A stretch of 64,000 nt of DNA from Alcaligenaceae bacterium (GCA_013416435.1 JACCEN010000003.1:248001-312000); one strand, 5' to 3'; counted from the stretch's first letter, positions 30,982 to 39,427 are shown. A program made the numbers and translations. Notes: generated from the sequence alone by a model not told the origin.

Positions 30982-31430
30982 TTCTCTGTTTTATCTCCCA
31001 CAGAGAGCTTCACGCCCTTCTGCACAACCCGCCTGCCTTTCACCGCCTGCCCGACATTTCCATGGAATACCTGTGAGGATTTCGTGGCGGCCGACCCTTC
31101 TATGCCGCTGAAACCCAATGCGGCCTTGAGGATGAAATCCTGCTGCTCGGGCGTGCCGGCCCGATAGGCATCAAGGACCACTTGCTCCCTGGGCGACAAA
31201 TGGTGCGTTAACGCGCTGTTTGAGCGTTCTCCAGACAGCACATAGAGCACATCGACACCCGCCCTCATGGCGGCCGCCAAATACCGCGCATCAGGGAAAC
31301 GCTCTCCCGCCTCATACAGCATCTGCGACTTTTTGGTGACGCCGGCGATCTCGCCCATCACCGGCTGCGTCAAGCCTAGCCTGAGCCGCTCTTCCTTCAG
31401 CCTATCTCCAATAGAAACCGTTTGGTTCAT
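30978..31430 (-). CDS. Prophage repressor (c/CI-like HTH protein)
   Basis: This 150-aa protein has an N-terminal Xre-type helix-turn-helix: GDRLKEERLRLGLTQPVMGEIAGVTKKSQMLYEAGERFPDARYLAAAMRAGVDVLYVLSG. No LexA-type Ser-Lys peptidase signature is visible in the C-terminal part, so induction is unlikely to be by RecA-mediated self-cleavage. It is divergent from the Ner-like gene. Its start codon lies inside operator copy 1 (31413-31428). Its promoter likely shares a -10 hexamer with the early promoter. Confidence 0.85.
   Translation of the reverse strand: MNQTVSIGDRLKEERLRLGLTQPVMGEIAGVTKKSQMLYEAGERFPDARYLAAAMRAGVDVLYVLSGERSNSALTHHLSPREQVVLDAYRAGTPEQQDFILKAALGFSGIEGSAATKSSQVFHGNVGQAVKGRRVVQKGVKLSVGDKTEK
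31413..31428. promoter_or_regulatory. Operator copy 1 at the repressor start
   Basis: AGAAACCGTTTGGTTC, an imperfect dyad (GAAACC/GGTTC), is repeated exactly at 31444-31459. It covers the repressor start region. Centre-to-centre spacing is 31 bp, about three helical turns, which favours cooperative binding by the repressor or the Ner-like protein. Confidence 0.75.
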
Positions 31431-31437
31431 TTATGCC

Positions 31438-31466
31438 TTTACAAGAAACCGTTTGGTTCCTATAAT
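31438..31466 (+). promoter_or_regulatory. Early promoter with operator copy 2 in its spacer
   Basis: TTTACA (31438-31443), 17 bp, then TATAAT (31461-31466) is a near-consensus sigma-70 promoter pointing to the early genes. The 17-bp spacer is almost exactly operator copy 2, AGAAACCGTTTGGTTC (31444-31459). A protein bound there would block polymerase. Confidence 0.75.
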
Positions 31467-31489
31467 TCCCCTACACACTTAATTACCAA
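31461..31489 (-). promoter_or_regulatory. Predicted repressor promoter, face to face with the early promoter
   Basis: On the minus strand TTGGTA (31489-31484), 17 bp, then ATTATA (31466-31461) reads toward the repressor. Its -10 is the same six base pairs as the -10 of the early promoter, so the two cannot be occupied together. It is a weaker match than the rightward promoter. Confidence 0.5.
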
Positions 31490-31550
31490 CACGGCTTAGT
31501 AACTACGTTCCAGCGTAGACCAAGCCACCCAAACAGCAAGGAGCGTCTCC

Positions 31551-31811
31551 ATGAAATTACGCACCATCGAAGACGTCAGGGCCGAATTTCAAGCCACTGG
31601 CGTCCCCATTGCACAGTGGGCTGTCGCCAACGGCTTCTCGCCCACCATGGTTTACCACATTCTATCCGGCACCCGTAAGGGCTTGCGCGGCGAAGCGCAC
31701 AACATCGCCGTCAAGCTAGGCCTGAAAGAAGGCGTGATCTGCGCCAACCCGGCCCGCGCTCTGGACGCCCCTCGTCGCCGTCCTGCCGCAACTGCTACTG
31801 CTGGAGTGTAA
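31551..31811 (+). CDS. Ner/Cro-like DNA-binding protein
   Basis: This 86-aa protein has a helix-turn-helix (IAQWAVANGFSPTMVYHILSGTRKGLRGEAHNIAVKLGLKEG) of the kind that starts early operons in Burkholderiales Mu-like phages. It is the first early gene, divergent from the repressor, and is expected to bind the operators and shut off the repressor or modulate early transcription, as Mu Ner does. AAGGAG lies upstream of the ATG. Confidence 0.82.
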   Translation: MKLRTIEDVRAEFQATGVPIAQWAVANGFSPTMVYHILSGTRKGLRGEAHNIAVKLGLKEGVICANPARALDAPRRRPAATATAGV

Positions 31812-31815
31812 CGCC

Positions 31816-32103
31816 ATGCATCAGAAAGACCCCGTCGCAGCCGCCATCGACGATCTGGCCCAGCAGATTTCCCAGGCCGCCGATGAGAAGGCCTTCGCCG
31901 CCGCCATCGTCCATGCCATTCGCCAGCAGATTACAGAACCCGCTGTATTTAGGAAACCGAAGAGCGAGGAAGAGATGGCCCGCGCCAAGCAGGCGATAGA
32001 GGATTACATCGTGGCCTCTAAACAGCGGATTTCAGGATGGACGCCACATGCTCTTCGCGGCGATACATCTCCTCAATCAGATAGTCCGGCGCGTGCTTCG
32101 TGA
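31816..32103 (+). CDS. Early phage protein, unknown function
   Basis: This 95-aa, mainly helical protein (AAAIDDLAQQISQAADEKAFAAAIVHAIRQQI) follows the Ner-like gene by 4 bp and so is probably co-transcribed. I do not recognise it. Its last about 28 codons overlap an opposing gene (32018-32275), and the composition of that tail (TPHALRGDTSPQSD) looks poorly conserved, so the true end may be under weak selection. Confidence 0.55.
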   Translation: MHQKDPVAAAIDDLAQQISQAADEKAFAAAIVHAIRQQITEPAVFRKPKSEEEMARAKQAIEDYIVASKQRISGWTPHALRGDTSPQSDSPARAS

Positions 32104-32275
32104 ACATCTGGAGCGTGGCCATGAATTCATCTTGCGTAACCAGCTTATTCGACACCATCAGGTACGCCATCGTCTTGCAGAGATTGAGCGCCTCCAGGGT
32201 GTCCGCCAGCGCCACCAGGTGCGGCTCTTTATGCAGTTGCCGGATGCGGCCGTCCTTGTCTTGTATCAGTTCCAT
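32018..32275 (-). CDS. Antisense early-region protein, unknown function
   Basis: This 85-aa protein starts MELIQDKDGRIRQLHKEPHL and is well formed and helical (ALADTLEALNLCKTMAYLMVSNKLVTQDEFMATLQMF, APDYLIEEMYRREEHVASILKS). GGAG lies 8 nt before its ATG (32275). It runs against the early operon. The + frames over it are Arg/His-rich shadows. A longer frame to 32845 overlaps a real + gene and is not credible. Function unknown. Confidence 0.6.
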   Translation of the reverse strand: MELIQDKDGRIRQLHKEPHLVALADTLEALNLCKTMAYLMVSNKLVTQDEFMATLQMFTKHAPDYLIEEMYRREEHVASILKSAV

Positions 32276-32395
32276 GTTGATCTCCGTTGAAATGAATTGC
32301 CCCAAATTTAGCCTGAAAGAATTGGAAACACGCATTTCCAATCGCCTGTTTTTCTGGAAGCCCCTGCTGACGCGGCGGGCGCAGGAGTTCTGACG

Positions 32396-32863
32396 ATGTC
32401 GCGCAATTGGAAACGGGTCTATCCCAACACCCTGGTCGATGCGCTGCGGCTCTGCAAGGACCATGCGCTGGAGAAACGCCGCCTGTCGGTCGAGCGCATC
32501 AGTGAGCTGATGGGGGTGTCGCCGGACGTTCTCTACAAGTGGCTGTCCACTGGGCGTATGCCTGCCGCTCTGATATCGGGCTACGAGCACATCTGCGGCA
32601 TTGACCTGGCAACCCGCTACCTGGCCAGCAGCTCGGGCCGGCTGCTGATCGACATCCCGACAGGTCGCCACCTGGTCGGCGAAGACATGACGGCCCTGCA
32701 CAGCGCCTTTGCGGATGCCACCAAGCTGCTCAACGACTTCTATGCAGGTCGCGCCGACCAGGCCAAGACCCTGGAAGCACTGACTCATCACATGCAACAG
32801 GTGGCCTGGCACCACGGCAACGTGACTGCGCACGCCAACCCTCAATTGGAGCTGGGCTCATGA
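32396..32863 (+). CDS. HTH-containing early protein, unknown function
   Basis: This 155-aa protein has a probable helix-turn-helix in its N-terminal third: LSVERISELMGVSPDVLYKWLSTGRMPAALISGYEHICGIDLATRYLA. The rest is helical with His-rich ends (LEALTHHMQQVAWHHGNV). It resembles phage CII/Cro-type regulators in size and position but I cannot name it. Confidence 0.6.
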   Translation: MSRNWKRVYPNTLVDALRLCKDHALEKRRLSVERISELMGVSPDVLYKWLSTGRMPAALISGYEHICGIDLATRYLASSSGRLLIDIPTGRHLVGEDMTALHSAFADATKLLNDFYAGRADQAKTLEALTHHMQQVAWHHGNVTAHANPQLELGS

Positions 32864-32908
32864 ATGGTTCTATGAAATTAAAAAGTGCTGGTCAGCGACT
32901 TCGCCACG

Positions 32909-33220
32909 CTATTGCTCTGCGCGTCCTGAGAATGGCTTTTCCCGCAAGCATGCGGCAAGCGCAATCAGCACTTGTTCTGCCGCTTCCTGGGTCAGCAAAA
33001 CAGGCCATCGAACATCTTGATCTGGTGGCCCTGCTACGAACTCCACAGATATGTATTGACCCAGCGCATCCCAGCTTGCCGCCCGTACAGATTTCAGCGT
33101 TGCTAGGTGGTGCTGAGGTGCTGGTGCTGAGGCCGACCCACCTGCGACCCGACGAATCAGATCGTTGATCGCATCCTCGTTGCCTTCGAGGAGCTGTTTG
33201 ATGAGTTCATTTTTTTCCAT
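32909..33220 (-). CDS. Second antisense early-region protein, unknown function
   Basis: This 103-aa protein starts MEKNELIKQLLEGNEDAINDLIRRVAGG, then LKSVRAASWDALGQYISVEFVAGPPDQDVRWPVLLTQEAAEQVLIALAACL. The C-terminal half looks like a compact alpha/beta domain. It occupies exactly the gap between two + genes without overlapping either. Opposing + frames are shadows. The ribosome site is weak. Function unknown. Confidence 0.55.
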   Translation of the reverse strand: MEKNELIKQLLEGNEDAINDLIRRVAGGSASAPAPQHHLATLKSVRAASWDALGQYISVEFVAGPPDQDVRWPVLLTQEAAEQVLIALAACLREKPFSGRAEQ

Positions 33221-33240
33221 GTCGACACTCGGTGAGATAA

Positions 33241-33561
33241 ATGAGTAACGAATATACCAACGAGCCGCCAAAACTCAGCGCAGCCGGTCGCGTGCTGCGC
33301 GTTCTGAAGGCGCTGAAAGGCCACAGCCTGACAGGCCTGTCGAATGGCGAGATTGCCGCCGCGACGGGCGAGTCGGCGCCGAACGTGACGCGGGCGCTGG
33401 CCGTTCTGGTCGAGGAGGGCCTGGCCGTCAAGCTGGAGAACGGTCGCTACGCCCACAGCGTCGGCATGCTGCAGATCGCCCAATCCCACCACAACCATAT
33501 CAACCAACTGACCGCCCGCGCCGCCGAAATGCAGCAGCGCATCGCAGCGGGTGCGTACTGA
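33241..33561 (+). CDS. IclR-like winged-helix early protein
   Basis: This 106-aa protein contains an IclR-type winged helix: GRVLRVLKALKGHSLTGLSNGEIAAATGESAPNVTRALAVLVEEGLAVKLENGRYAHS. A helical tail follows. IclR-like small regulators are frequent in early operons of Burkholderiales Mu-like phages. It probably regulates early or host transcription. Confidence 0.75.
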   Translation: MSNEYTNEPPKLSAAGRVLRVLKALKGHSLTGLSNGEIAAATGESAPNVTRALAVLVEEGLAVKLENGRYAHSVGMLQIAQSHHNHINQLTARAAEMQQRIAAGAY

Positions 33562-33574
33562 AACAGGAGCCATC

Positions 33575-34450
33575 ATGGCAAGAACGAAAAGCCCAACAAC
33601 AATTGATGCCGGCGGCGGTGACATCGCTCCGGAGGTGGCCGAAAGCATCCTGCGTCAGCAGAATGAAGCGTCCGAGCGCCTGGCCCTGGTGGTGGCGCAG
33701 TTCGGCGACGGCCTGCCATTCGACCCGCATCGCTATGAGTACATCATCCGCGACCACCTGGCGCGCAGCGCGGAATCCATGCTGGCCGCCGGCCGCGCAT
33801 TGATCGTGGCTCGCGAGTCGCTGCCGCATGGCGAGTTCATGCCTTTTATCTCCCGCATCGGCATAGAGCATTCGCTGGCGAAGCGAATGATGCAGGCCGC
33901 CGTGAAATTCTCCGACGGTGCGACGGCCAAGCTGGTGGATGCGGCCGGGAACAAGACCAAGCTTTTCGAGCTGCTCGTGCTGGATGATGAGGAGATCGAA
34001 GTGCTGGCCCAGGGCGGAACCGTCGCAGGCCTGGAACTTGACGACGTCGAACGCATGAGCGCGGGCGACTTGCGCAAGGCGCTGCGCGAGGCTCGCGAGG
34101 AAAAGAAAGCCGCCGATCAGCTGATGAGCGAGAAGAACACCGCCATCGACCGGCTTCGCGCCGAGATCACCAAGACTGCGACCCGCATCCAGAGCACGCC
34201 GCCCGACGAGGAAGCCCAGGCGCTGCGCGCCGAGCTGACCGCCCAGGCGCATGGCGCCGAACATGCCGTGCGCGGCGGCACTCGCGAGGCGATCGCGGCC
34301 CTGACTGCGCACGCCCTGGAGCATGGCGGCGATCACGGCAGTGTCATCGCCGGTGTGGTGGCGCAGATTCAACAGGCCATCGACGACCTGCGCGCCGAGT
34401 TCGCCATTGCCGGCGTGGCGCCCATGCGGCCCGAGTGGGCAGAGGAGTAA
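33575..34450 (+). CDS. DUF3102-like early protein
   Basis: This 291-aa protein (start MARTKSPTTIDAGGG) has an N-terminal region HYxxxxRDHLARSAESMLAAGRALIVARESLPHGEFMPFISRIGIEHSLAKRMMQAAVKFS, which matches the DUF3102 pattern (phage and plasmid proteins related to partition or replication initiation). It is followed by a coiled coil (LREAREEKKAADQL) and an alanine-rich end. It lies immediately before the transposase. The role is unknown, possibly replication. Confidence 0.75.
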   Translation: MARTKSPTTIDAGGGDIAPEVAESILRQQNEASERLALVVAQFGDGLPFDPHRYEYIIRDHLARSAESMLAAGRALIVARESLPHGEFMPFISRIGIEHSLAKRMMQAAVKFSDGATAKLVDAAGNKTKLFELLVLDDEEIEVLAQGGTVAGLELDDVERMSAGDLRKALREAREEKKAADQLMSEKNTAIDRLRAEITKTATRIQSTPPDEEAQALRAELTAQAHGAEHAVRGGTREAIAALTAHALEHGGDHGSVIAGVVAQIQQAIDDLRAEFAIAGVAPMRPEWAEE

Positions 34451-34452
34451 CC

Positions 34453-36228
34453 ATGCAGGGCGCCGTCAATCAACAACTTTACGAGTTCGCCGCCAGGTGG
34501 CAATCAGCACCGCACGGCGCCAAGGGCAGCATCATCGACGAGGCTGCTCAGCACCTGGGCCTGGCTCGCGCCACGCTGCACAGAAGGTTCAAGGATATGG
34601 TCGCCACCAGCACACGTAAGCGCCGCGCCGACGCCGGCACATCGGCCCTCACTCGTAGTGAAGCGCTACATGTCGCCAGCGTGCTCATGGAGTACATGCG
34701 CAAGAACGGCAAGTTCAACGGCAAGATCGAGCTGGCCATCGATCAGCTCCGGGCGAACGGCCTGATCCGCGCCGAGCGCGCCGACCCGTCGACCGGCGAG
34801 GTCGTGCCGCTTTCGACCAGCAGTATCTCGCGGGCGCTGCGGCTCTATCAGGTCCACCCCGACCAGCTGCTGCAGCCCGACCCCGTGATGCCGCTGGCCA
34901 GCCTGCATCCGAATCACGTCTGGCAGATCGATGCCAGCCGCTGCATCATGTACTACCTGCCGGCGGCCGCAGCGGACAATGGCCTGCGCATCATGGATGA
35001 AAAGGCGTTCTACAAGAACAAGCCGGCGAACCTGATCAAGGCCATGCGTGAGTCGCTGTGGCGCTACGTGGTCACCGACCATTGCAGCGGCTGGCTGTAT
35101 GCAACCTACGTCACCGGCGGCGAGACATCGCCCAACCTGCTGGACACGCTCATCGGCGCCATGGTGCAGCGGCCCGGTCATGCCATGCACGGCGTGCCCA
35201 AGATGGTGATGCTGGACCCCGGCAGCGCCAACACCAGCGCCACATTCAAGAGCCTGTGCCATGCGCTGCGCATCCGGGTGCAGATCAACAAGCCGGGCAA
35301 TCCACGCGCCAAGGGCTCGGTGGAAAAGGCGCAGGACCTGGTCGAGCGCGACTTCGAGGTATTGCTGAAGACCCTGCGGCCCGATGAGTGCGACACGCTG
35401 GAGAAGATCAACGCGCTGTGCGAGAAGTGGGTGGCGTACTGGAACGGCACGAAGATTCACTCACGCCATGGCATGACGCGTGACGCCGCCTGGCTGCGCA
35501 TCGCTGCGGACCAGCTCGTGGCCGCGCCGCCCGAGGATGTCATGCGCCTGGTGGCGGTCAGCGCCCCCGAGAGTCGCGTAGTCAGCCCGCAGCTCACCGT
35601 AAGTTTCCAGGGCCGCGAGTACAGCGTCGCGGCCGTGCCGGGCGTGCTGGTCGGCGAGCGCCTGCTGATCTGCCGCAACGCCTTCGACCAGGACAGTGCC
35701 CAGGCCGTCGGCCACACCGACGACGGATATGAGGTGTTCCATGTTCTGCCGCAGGTCGCCAAGGACGCCTGGGGCCAGGTCGTGGGCGCACCCATCATCG
35801 GCGAGACGTACAAGCGTCACAGCGACACGACCGCACAGGCCAATACCAAGGAAATCGAGCGCCTGGCCACTGGCACCGACACCGATGAGGCGGCAGCCGC
35901 TGCACGCAAGCAGGGGCGCAGTTTCATGGGCGGCAGCTTCAACCCGCTGGCGCACATGGAACAGACCGTCCTGGCAACGCCGTTGCCGCGTCGCGGCAGC
36001 GAACACGGATTGAGCGCGCCCGTTGTGCATGTGCCGCCGCTGACGCACATCGAGGCGGCCATGGCGATCAAGCCGCGCTTTCCCGACTGGTCCGCAGAGC
36101 ATTTTCAGTGGCTCCAGGCCAATTACCCCGATGGCGTGCCCGCTGAAGCGGTGGATGCCGTCGCCGAGCGGCTGCGCGACGCCAGGCGCCCGCAGCCGGC
36201 CCCGGCCCGTCTGGTGAGGGTGGCGTGA
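34453..36228 (+). CDS. DDE transposase (MuA-like)
   Basis: This 591-aa recombinase for integration and replicative transposition has an N-terminal helix-turn-helix region (IIDEAAQHLGLARATLHRRF). Its RNase H core has D160 (WQIDAS), D255 (MLDPGSAN) and E291 (GSVEKAQ), giving the D-x35-E spacing. A C-terminal beta-barrel and a helical tail that should contact the ATPase follow. GAGGAG precedes ATG 34453. It should act on the ends at 169 and 41907. Confidence 0.95.
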   Translation: MQGAVNQQLYEFAARWQSAPHGAKGSIIDEAAQHLGLARATLHRRFKDMVATSTRKRRADAGTSALTRSEALHVASVLMEYMRKNGKFNGKIELAIDQLRANGLIRAERADPSTGEVVPLSTSSISRALRLYQVHPDQLLQPDPVMPLASLHPNHVWQIDASRCIMYYLPAAAADNGLRIMDEKAFYKNKPANLIKAMRESLWRYVVTDHCSGWLYATYVTGGETSPNLLDTLIGAMVQRPGHAMHGVPKMVMLDPGSANTSATFKSLCHALRIRVQINKPGNPRAKGSVEKAQDLVERDFEVLLKTLRPDECDTLEKINALCEKWVAYWNGTKIHSRHGMTRDAAWLRIAADQLVAAPPEDVMRLVAVSAPESRVVSPQLTVSFQGREYSVAAVPGVLVGERLLICRNAFDQDSAQAVGHTDDGYEVFHVLPQVAKDAWGQVVGAPIIGETYKRHSDTTAQANTKEIERLATGTDTDEAAAAARKQGRSFMGGSFNPLAHMEQTVLATPLPRRGSEHGLSAPVVHVPPLTHIEAAMAIKPRFPDWSAEHFQWLQANYPDGVPAEAVDAVAERLRDARRPQPAPARLVRVA

Positions 36229-37412
36229 TGGCGCGACGAGAGCTGAAACTGAAAGCGCTTCTGGGCGAGCTGCAGGTATCGCAAGCCCAGCTTGCCCAGG
36301 GCATGGAAATGAGCCCGGCGGCGATCAGCCTGCTGCTGGTTCACAACATCTGGCCGCGCAAGCGCAAGCGGCAGCACTTGATTGCTGCCGCAGAGAAATT
36401 CTTGAAGGAAAACGGCGCGACAGACGAGCAGCTTGCCGACGCCTTTGAGACTGAAGAATGGGCCCCCGAGCGTGCCGACGCCCGGAAGCCCGACCCCACA
36501 ACCGAAACCGTAGAGGACGACATCATGTTACTCCGAAAGCAGGCGCTGTCACCAGCGGCCCGGCAGCACTTCTTCCTGGTGCGCGACCCGTTCGCCGAGA
36601 TCGCCAGTGCCGACCAGGTCTATGCGAACGACGCCATTCGCTATGCGCGGCTCTCCATGCTGGACAAGGCAAAACACGGTGGCTTCATGGCCGTGGTGGG
36701 CGAGAGCGGCGCGGGCAAGTCCACGCTGCGCCGTGACCTGATCGAGCGCATTGACCGCGAGAACCTGCCTGTGCGCGTCATTCAGCCGTATGTGCTGGCC
36801 ATGGGCGACTCCGACAGCAAGGGCACGCCGCTGAAGGCGCTGAACATCGTGGAGGCCATCCTGGCCGACATTGCACCGCTGGCGAGGCTAAAGCAATCCC
36901 ACGAAGCGCGCTTCCGCCAGGTGCATAACGCGCTGCGAGAGTCGCACCGCGCCGGCAACCGGCACGTGCTCATCATCGAGGAGGCGCACTCGATGCCAGT
37001 GCCCACCCTCAAGGCGCTCAAGCGGTTCGTCGAGCTGGAGGAGGGCTTTCAGCGGCTGCTGGCCATCATCCTGATCGGCCAGACCGAGCTGGGCATGAAG
37101 CTGAGCGAACAGAACGCCGATGTGCGCGAGGTGGTACAGCGCTGCGAGATCGTGACGCTGCCGCCCCTGGCCGACCTGGGCGACTACCTGAAATTCAAGT
37201 TCAAGCAGATCGATGTGTCGCTGCAGAAGGTAATCGACGACAGTGGCATTCAGGCCATTACAGATCGCCTGCAGCCGCCCGTGCCGCGTGGCCATGCGCA
37301 GCGCTCGCTGCTATATCCGCTTGCCGTGGGCAACCTGCTCACTGCCTGCATGAACCTGGCCGCCGAGATCGGCGCGCCGACCGTCAATGCCGATATCGTC
37401 AAGGGGGTGTGA
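36228..37412 (+). CDS. AAA+ transposition ATPase (MuB-like)
   Basis: This 394-aa protein has an N-terminal Xre-like helix-turn-helix (LQVSQAQLAQGMEMSPAAISLLL, about 15-37), Walker A GESGAGKST (158-166) and Walker B HVLIIEEAH (246-254). MuB-type ATPases coat target DNA and deliver it to the transposase. ATG 36228 overlaps the transposase stop as TGATG. The fused N-terminal helix-turn-helix is also present in MuB. Confidence 0.93.
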   Translation: MARRELKLKALLGELQVSQAQLAQGMEMSPAAISLLLVHNIWPRKRKRQHLIAAAEKFLKENGATDEQLADAFETEEWAPERADARKPDPTTETVEDDIMLLRKQALSPAARQHFFLVRDPFAEIASADQVYANDAIRYARLSMLDKAKHGGFMAVVGESGAGKSTLRRDLIERIDRENLPVRVIQPYVLAMGDSDSKGTPLKALNIVEAILADIAPLARLKQSHEARFRQVHNALRESHRAGNRHVLIIEEAHSMPVPTLKALKRFVELEEGFQRLLAIILIGQTELGMKLSEQNADVREVVQRCEIVTLPPLADLGDYLKFKFKQIDVSLQKVIDDSGIQAITDRLQPPVPRGHAQRSLLYPLAVGNLLTACMNLAAEIGAPTVNADIVKGV

Positions 37413-37413
37413 C

Positions 37414-37737
37414 ATGGCTGCCGTACTGCAACTTTTCCCTGGAATGGCCGCGCTGCCCGAGCAGGCGCCGCCCACGATCTACACCCCGGAGCGCATCGAC
37501 CAGCTCTCGCGCAGCAACGCCGTTGCCCGCCGTCTGCGCCAGCTGGGCTACCAAGTGATCGACGAAGACGTCTGGCCCGATGATGGTGGCGCGCCGATTC
37601 TTCGCCTGGACGCCAGCGCGATCGGCGATCGCGCCGTGCGGCGCCTCGGTTGCGGGCTCACCTATAACGCCGACGTCGACCACTACCGTACCCACATCGA
37701 CGGTGTGCGCGTGTGCTGGCAAGGGGGCAAGAAATGA
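37414..37737 (+). CDS. Early phage protein, unknown function
   Basis: This 107-aa protein starts MAAVLQLFPGMAALPEQ and contains RRLRQLGYQVIDEDVWPDDGGAPILRLD and a C-terminal TYNADVDHYRTHIDGVRVCWQGG. It starts 1 bp after the ATPase stop. I do not recognise the family. Small proteins of this size follow the ATPase in related phages. Confidence 0.65.
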   Translation: MAAVLQLFPGMAALPEQAPPTIYTPERIDQLSRSNAVARRLRQLGYQVIDEDVWPDDGGAPILRLDASAIGDRAVRRLGCGLTYNADVDHYRTHIDGVRVCWQGGKK

Positions 37738-38039
37738 CCCAGGTCGTTCAGTTCCCCAGCATGACCAACCCTTCGGCGCTGAGCACGGTCGATGAGCTTC
37801 GCGCGGCGCTTGAGTCCGCCAACGCCGAGATCATGAATCTAGCGCTGCGAAACTCGATGCTGGAAATGTCGGTTTCGTACCTCGGCAACGATATCGCTGA
37901 CGTTGCGCAGGCTTTCAGCGCCGGCGACATGGACCAGCTGCTGCCTGTTTTGCAGCGAATCTCCACGCGGGTCGCTGCCACGAAGACGTTGGCGCAGGCG
38001 GCGCAGCAGGCGAAGGCCGCAGCCGAGCGGGCGCACTGA
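37734..38039 (+). CDS. Coiled-coil early protein, unknown function
   Basis: This 101-aa, fully helical protein (TVDELRAALESANAEIMNLALRNSMLEMSVSYLGNDIADVAQAF, then TKTLAQAAQQAKAAAERAH) starts with an ATGA overlap on the preceding gene. No recognised domain. Confidence 0.65.
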   Translation: MTQVVQFPSMTNPSALSTVDELRAALESANAEIMNLALRNSMLEMSVSYLGNDIADVAQAFSAGDMDQLLPVLQRISTRVAATKTLAQAAQQAKAAAERAH

Positions 38040-38040
38040 T

Positions 38041-38610
38041 ATGCCGTTGCCTCCCGTCACTTGCCCGAACTGCCGCATCAGCGCAAGCCTGGACGTGTTC
38101 TTGTCCGAGGACTCTGTGCGCGCAGCGCTGGATGCCGTCATTGACGCGCATCCTGCCGGTGAGAGCCTCATCAAACCGATGCTGCGGTACGTCGGGCTCT
38201 TTGCGCCCTCCAAGTCGCGGATGTCGTACAGCCGGATGGCGACGCTGATCGAGGAGATCGCCCCGGCCATGCGGGCTGCGCAGATCGAGCGCAGCGGCCG
38301 GCAGTGGCCGGCGCCGCTCGAATACTGGCAGCAGGGCTTCACGCTGGTGCTCAGCCAGGCGCACCAGGGCGCCCTGATTCTCCCGCTGAAGTCCCACGGC
38401 TATCTGCTGGAGGTCATCGCCCGCATGAGCAGCAAGGCGGAAAGCCAGGCCGAGTCCGTGCGCGAACACCAGCGCGCCGGCCATTCAGGCGCCGGCCTCA
38501 CGGCGGAGCGCGCCGCGCAACCAGTTATCACATCGTCAGCTCGCGAAGCGATGCCTGCGCACATCCGCGAGCAGCTTTTCAACACCCTTAAAAAAGGAAC
38601 CGCACCATGA
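38041..38610 (+). CDS. Early protein with N-terminal CxxC, unknown function
   Basis: This 189-aa protein (start MPLPPVTCPNCRISASLDVF) has a CPNC half-knuckle, then a helical body (RYVGLFAPSKSRMSYSRMATLIEEIAPAMRAAQIER, PAPLEYWQQGFTLVLSQAHQGALILPLKSHGYLLEVIARM). It resembles proteins of unknown function found between ATPase and DUF3164 in Mu-like phages. It overlaps the next gene by 4 bp. Confidence 0.65.
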   Translation: MPLPPVTCPNCRISASLDVFLSEDSVRAALDAVIDAHPAGESLIKPMLRYVGLFAPSKSRMSYSRMATLIEEIAPAMRAAQIERSGRQWPAPLEYWQQGFTLVLSQAHQGALILPLKSHGYLLEVIARMSSKAESQAESVREHQRAGHSGAGLTAERAAQPVITSSAREAMPAHIREQLFNTLKKGTAP

Positions 38611-39227
38611 CAGAACAGACCCAGATTCCAGAGGGTTACAAGCAGGACGCCCAGGGGCGCCTGATTCCCGAAGACAGCATTCGCCCCATCGATCTGGAGC
38701 GCGATCTATTGGTCGCCCAGCTGGTGGATGGCGCCAAGCAGTGCGCGGCCGAGCTGCGCGAATACAAGGCCCGCGCGTTTGCGGATATCGCCGCGTTCGT
38801 TGAGCTTTCCGCCGAACAGTACGGCGCCCGGGTCGGCGGCACCAAGGGCAACGTCACGCTCATGAGCTTCGACGGCCGCTACAAGGTGCAGCGCGCTCAC
38901 GACGAGTCGATCACGTTCGATGAGCGCCTGCAGGCCGCCAAGGCGCTCATCGATGAGTGCCTGCGCGACTGGACCAAGAGCACGGGCCCGGAGATCCGCG
39001 CCCTGATCGATCGCGCGTTCGAGGTCGGCAAGACCGGGCAGCTGAACACCGGCCGCATCCTGGCCCTGCGCCGCGTCAATATCGACGACCCGCGCTGGCA
39101 GGAGGCGATGCAGGCCATCAGCGAATCGGTTCAGGTCGTGGGCAGCAAGGCATACATCCGCGTATACGAGCGCCAGGGCGACTCCGACCGCTATGTGCCG
39201 ATTCCTCTTGATGTGGCGGGGGCATGA
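38607..39227 (+). CDS. DUF3164 family protein
   Basis: This 206-aa protein matches DUF3164: GYKQDAQGRLIPEDSIRPIDLERDLLVAQLVDGAK, then VTLMSFDGRYKVQRAHDESITFDERLQAAKALIDECLRDWTK and TGRILALRRVNIDDPRWQEAM. It is widespread in early operons of Mu-like phages; the function is unknown. It overlaps the neighbouring genes by 4 bp on both sides, so the block is translationally coupled. Confidence 0.85.
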   Translation: MTEQTQIPEGYKQDAQGRLIPEDSIRPIDLERDLLVAQLVDGAKQCAAELREYKARAFADIAAFVELSAEQYGARVGGTKGNVTLMSFDGRYKVQRAHDESITFDERLQAAKALIDECLRDWTKSTGPEIRALIDRAFEVGKTGQLNTGRILALRRVNIDDPRWQEAMQAISESVQVVGSKAYIRVYERQGDSDRYVPIPLDVAGA

Positions 39228-39427
39228 TGACGCAGACGGCAAAGCAAATCGCTGCCGGACAGCGGCGGTCACTTCGCGCGATGCGCAAGAAGATTCTCGA
39301 CATGGCGGCGGCCTGGGACGAGGTCGATCAATTCAACATGAACACCCTGGAGGAGCTGGCCGACCAGACCGAGAAAGTCGCCTGCGGCCTTGTAAATGAA
39401 TCGTCGGAATGGGAGCCCATGCCATGA
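39224..39427 (+). CDS. Small early protein, unknown function
   Basis: This 67-aa, acidic, helical protein (QRRSLRAMRKKILDMAAAWDEVDQFNMNTLEELADQTEKVA) starts at an ATGATGA overlap with the DUF3164 stop. No recognised family. Confidence 0.65.
   Translation: MMTQTAKQIAAGQRRSLRAMRKKILDMAAAWDEVDQFNMNTLEELADQTEKVACGLVNESSEWEPMP

Noticed and set aside
32276-32845. 275-aa version of the minus-strand gene at 32018
   Set aside because: The extension covers a real + gene in antisense and is compositionally unlike protein.
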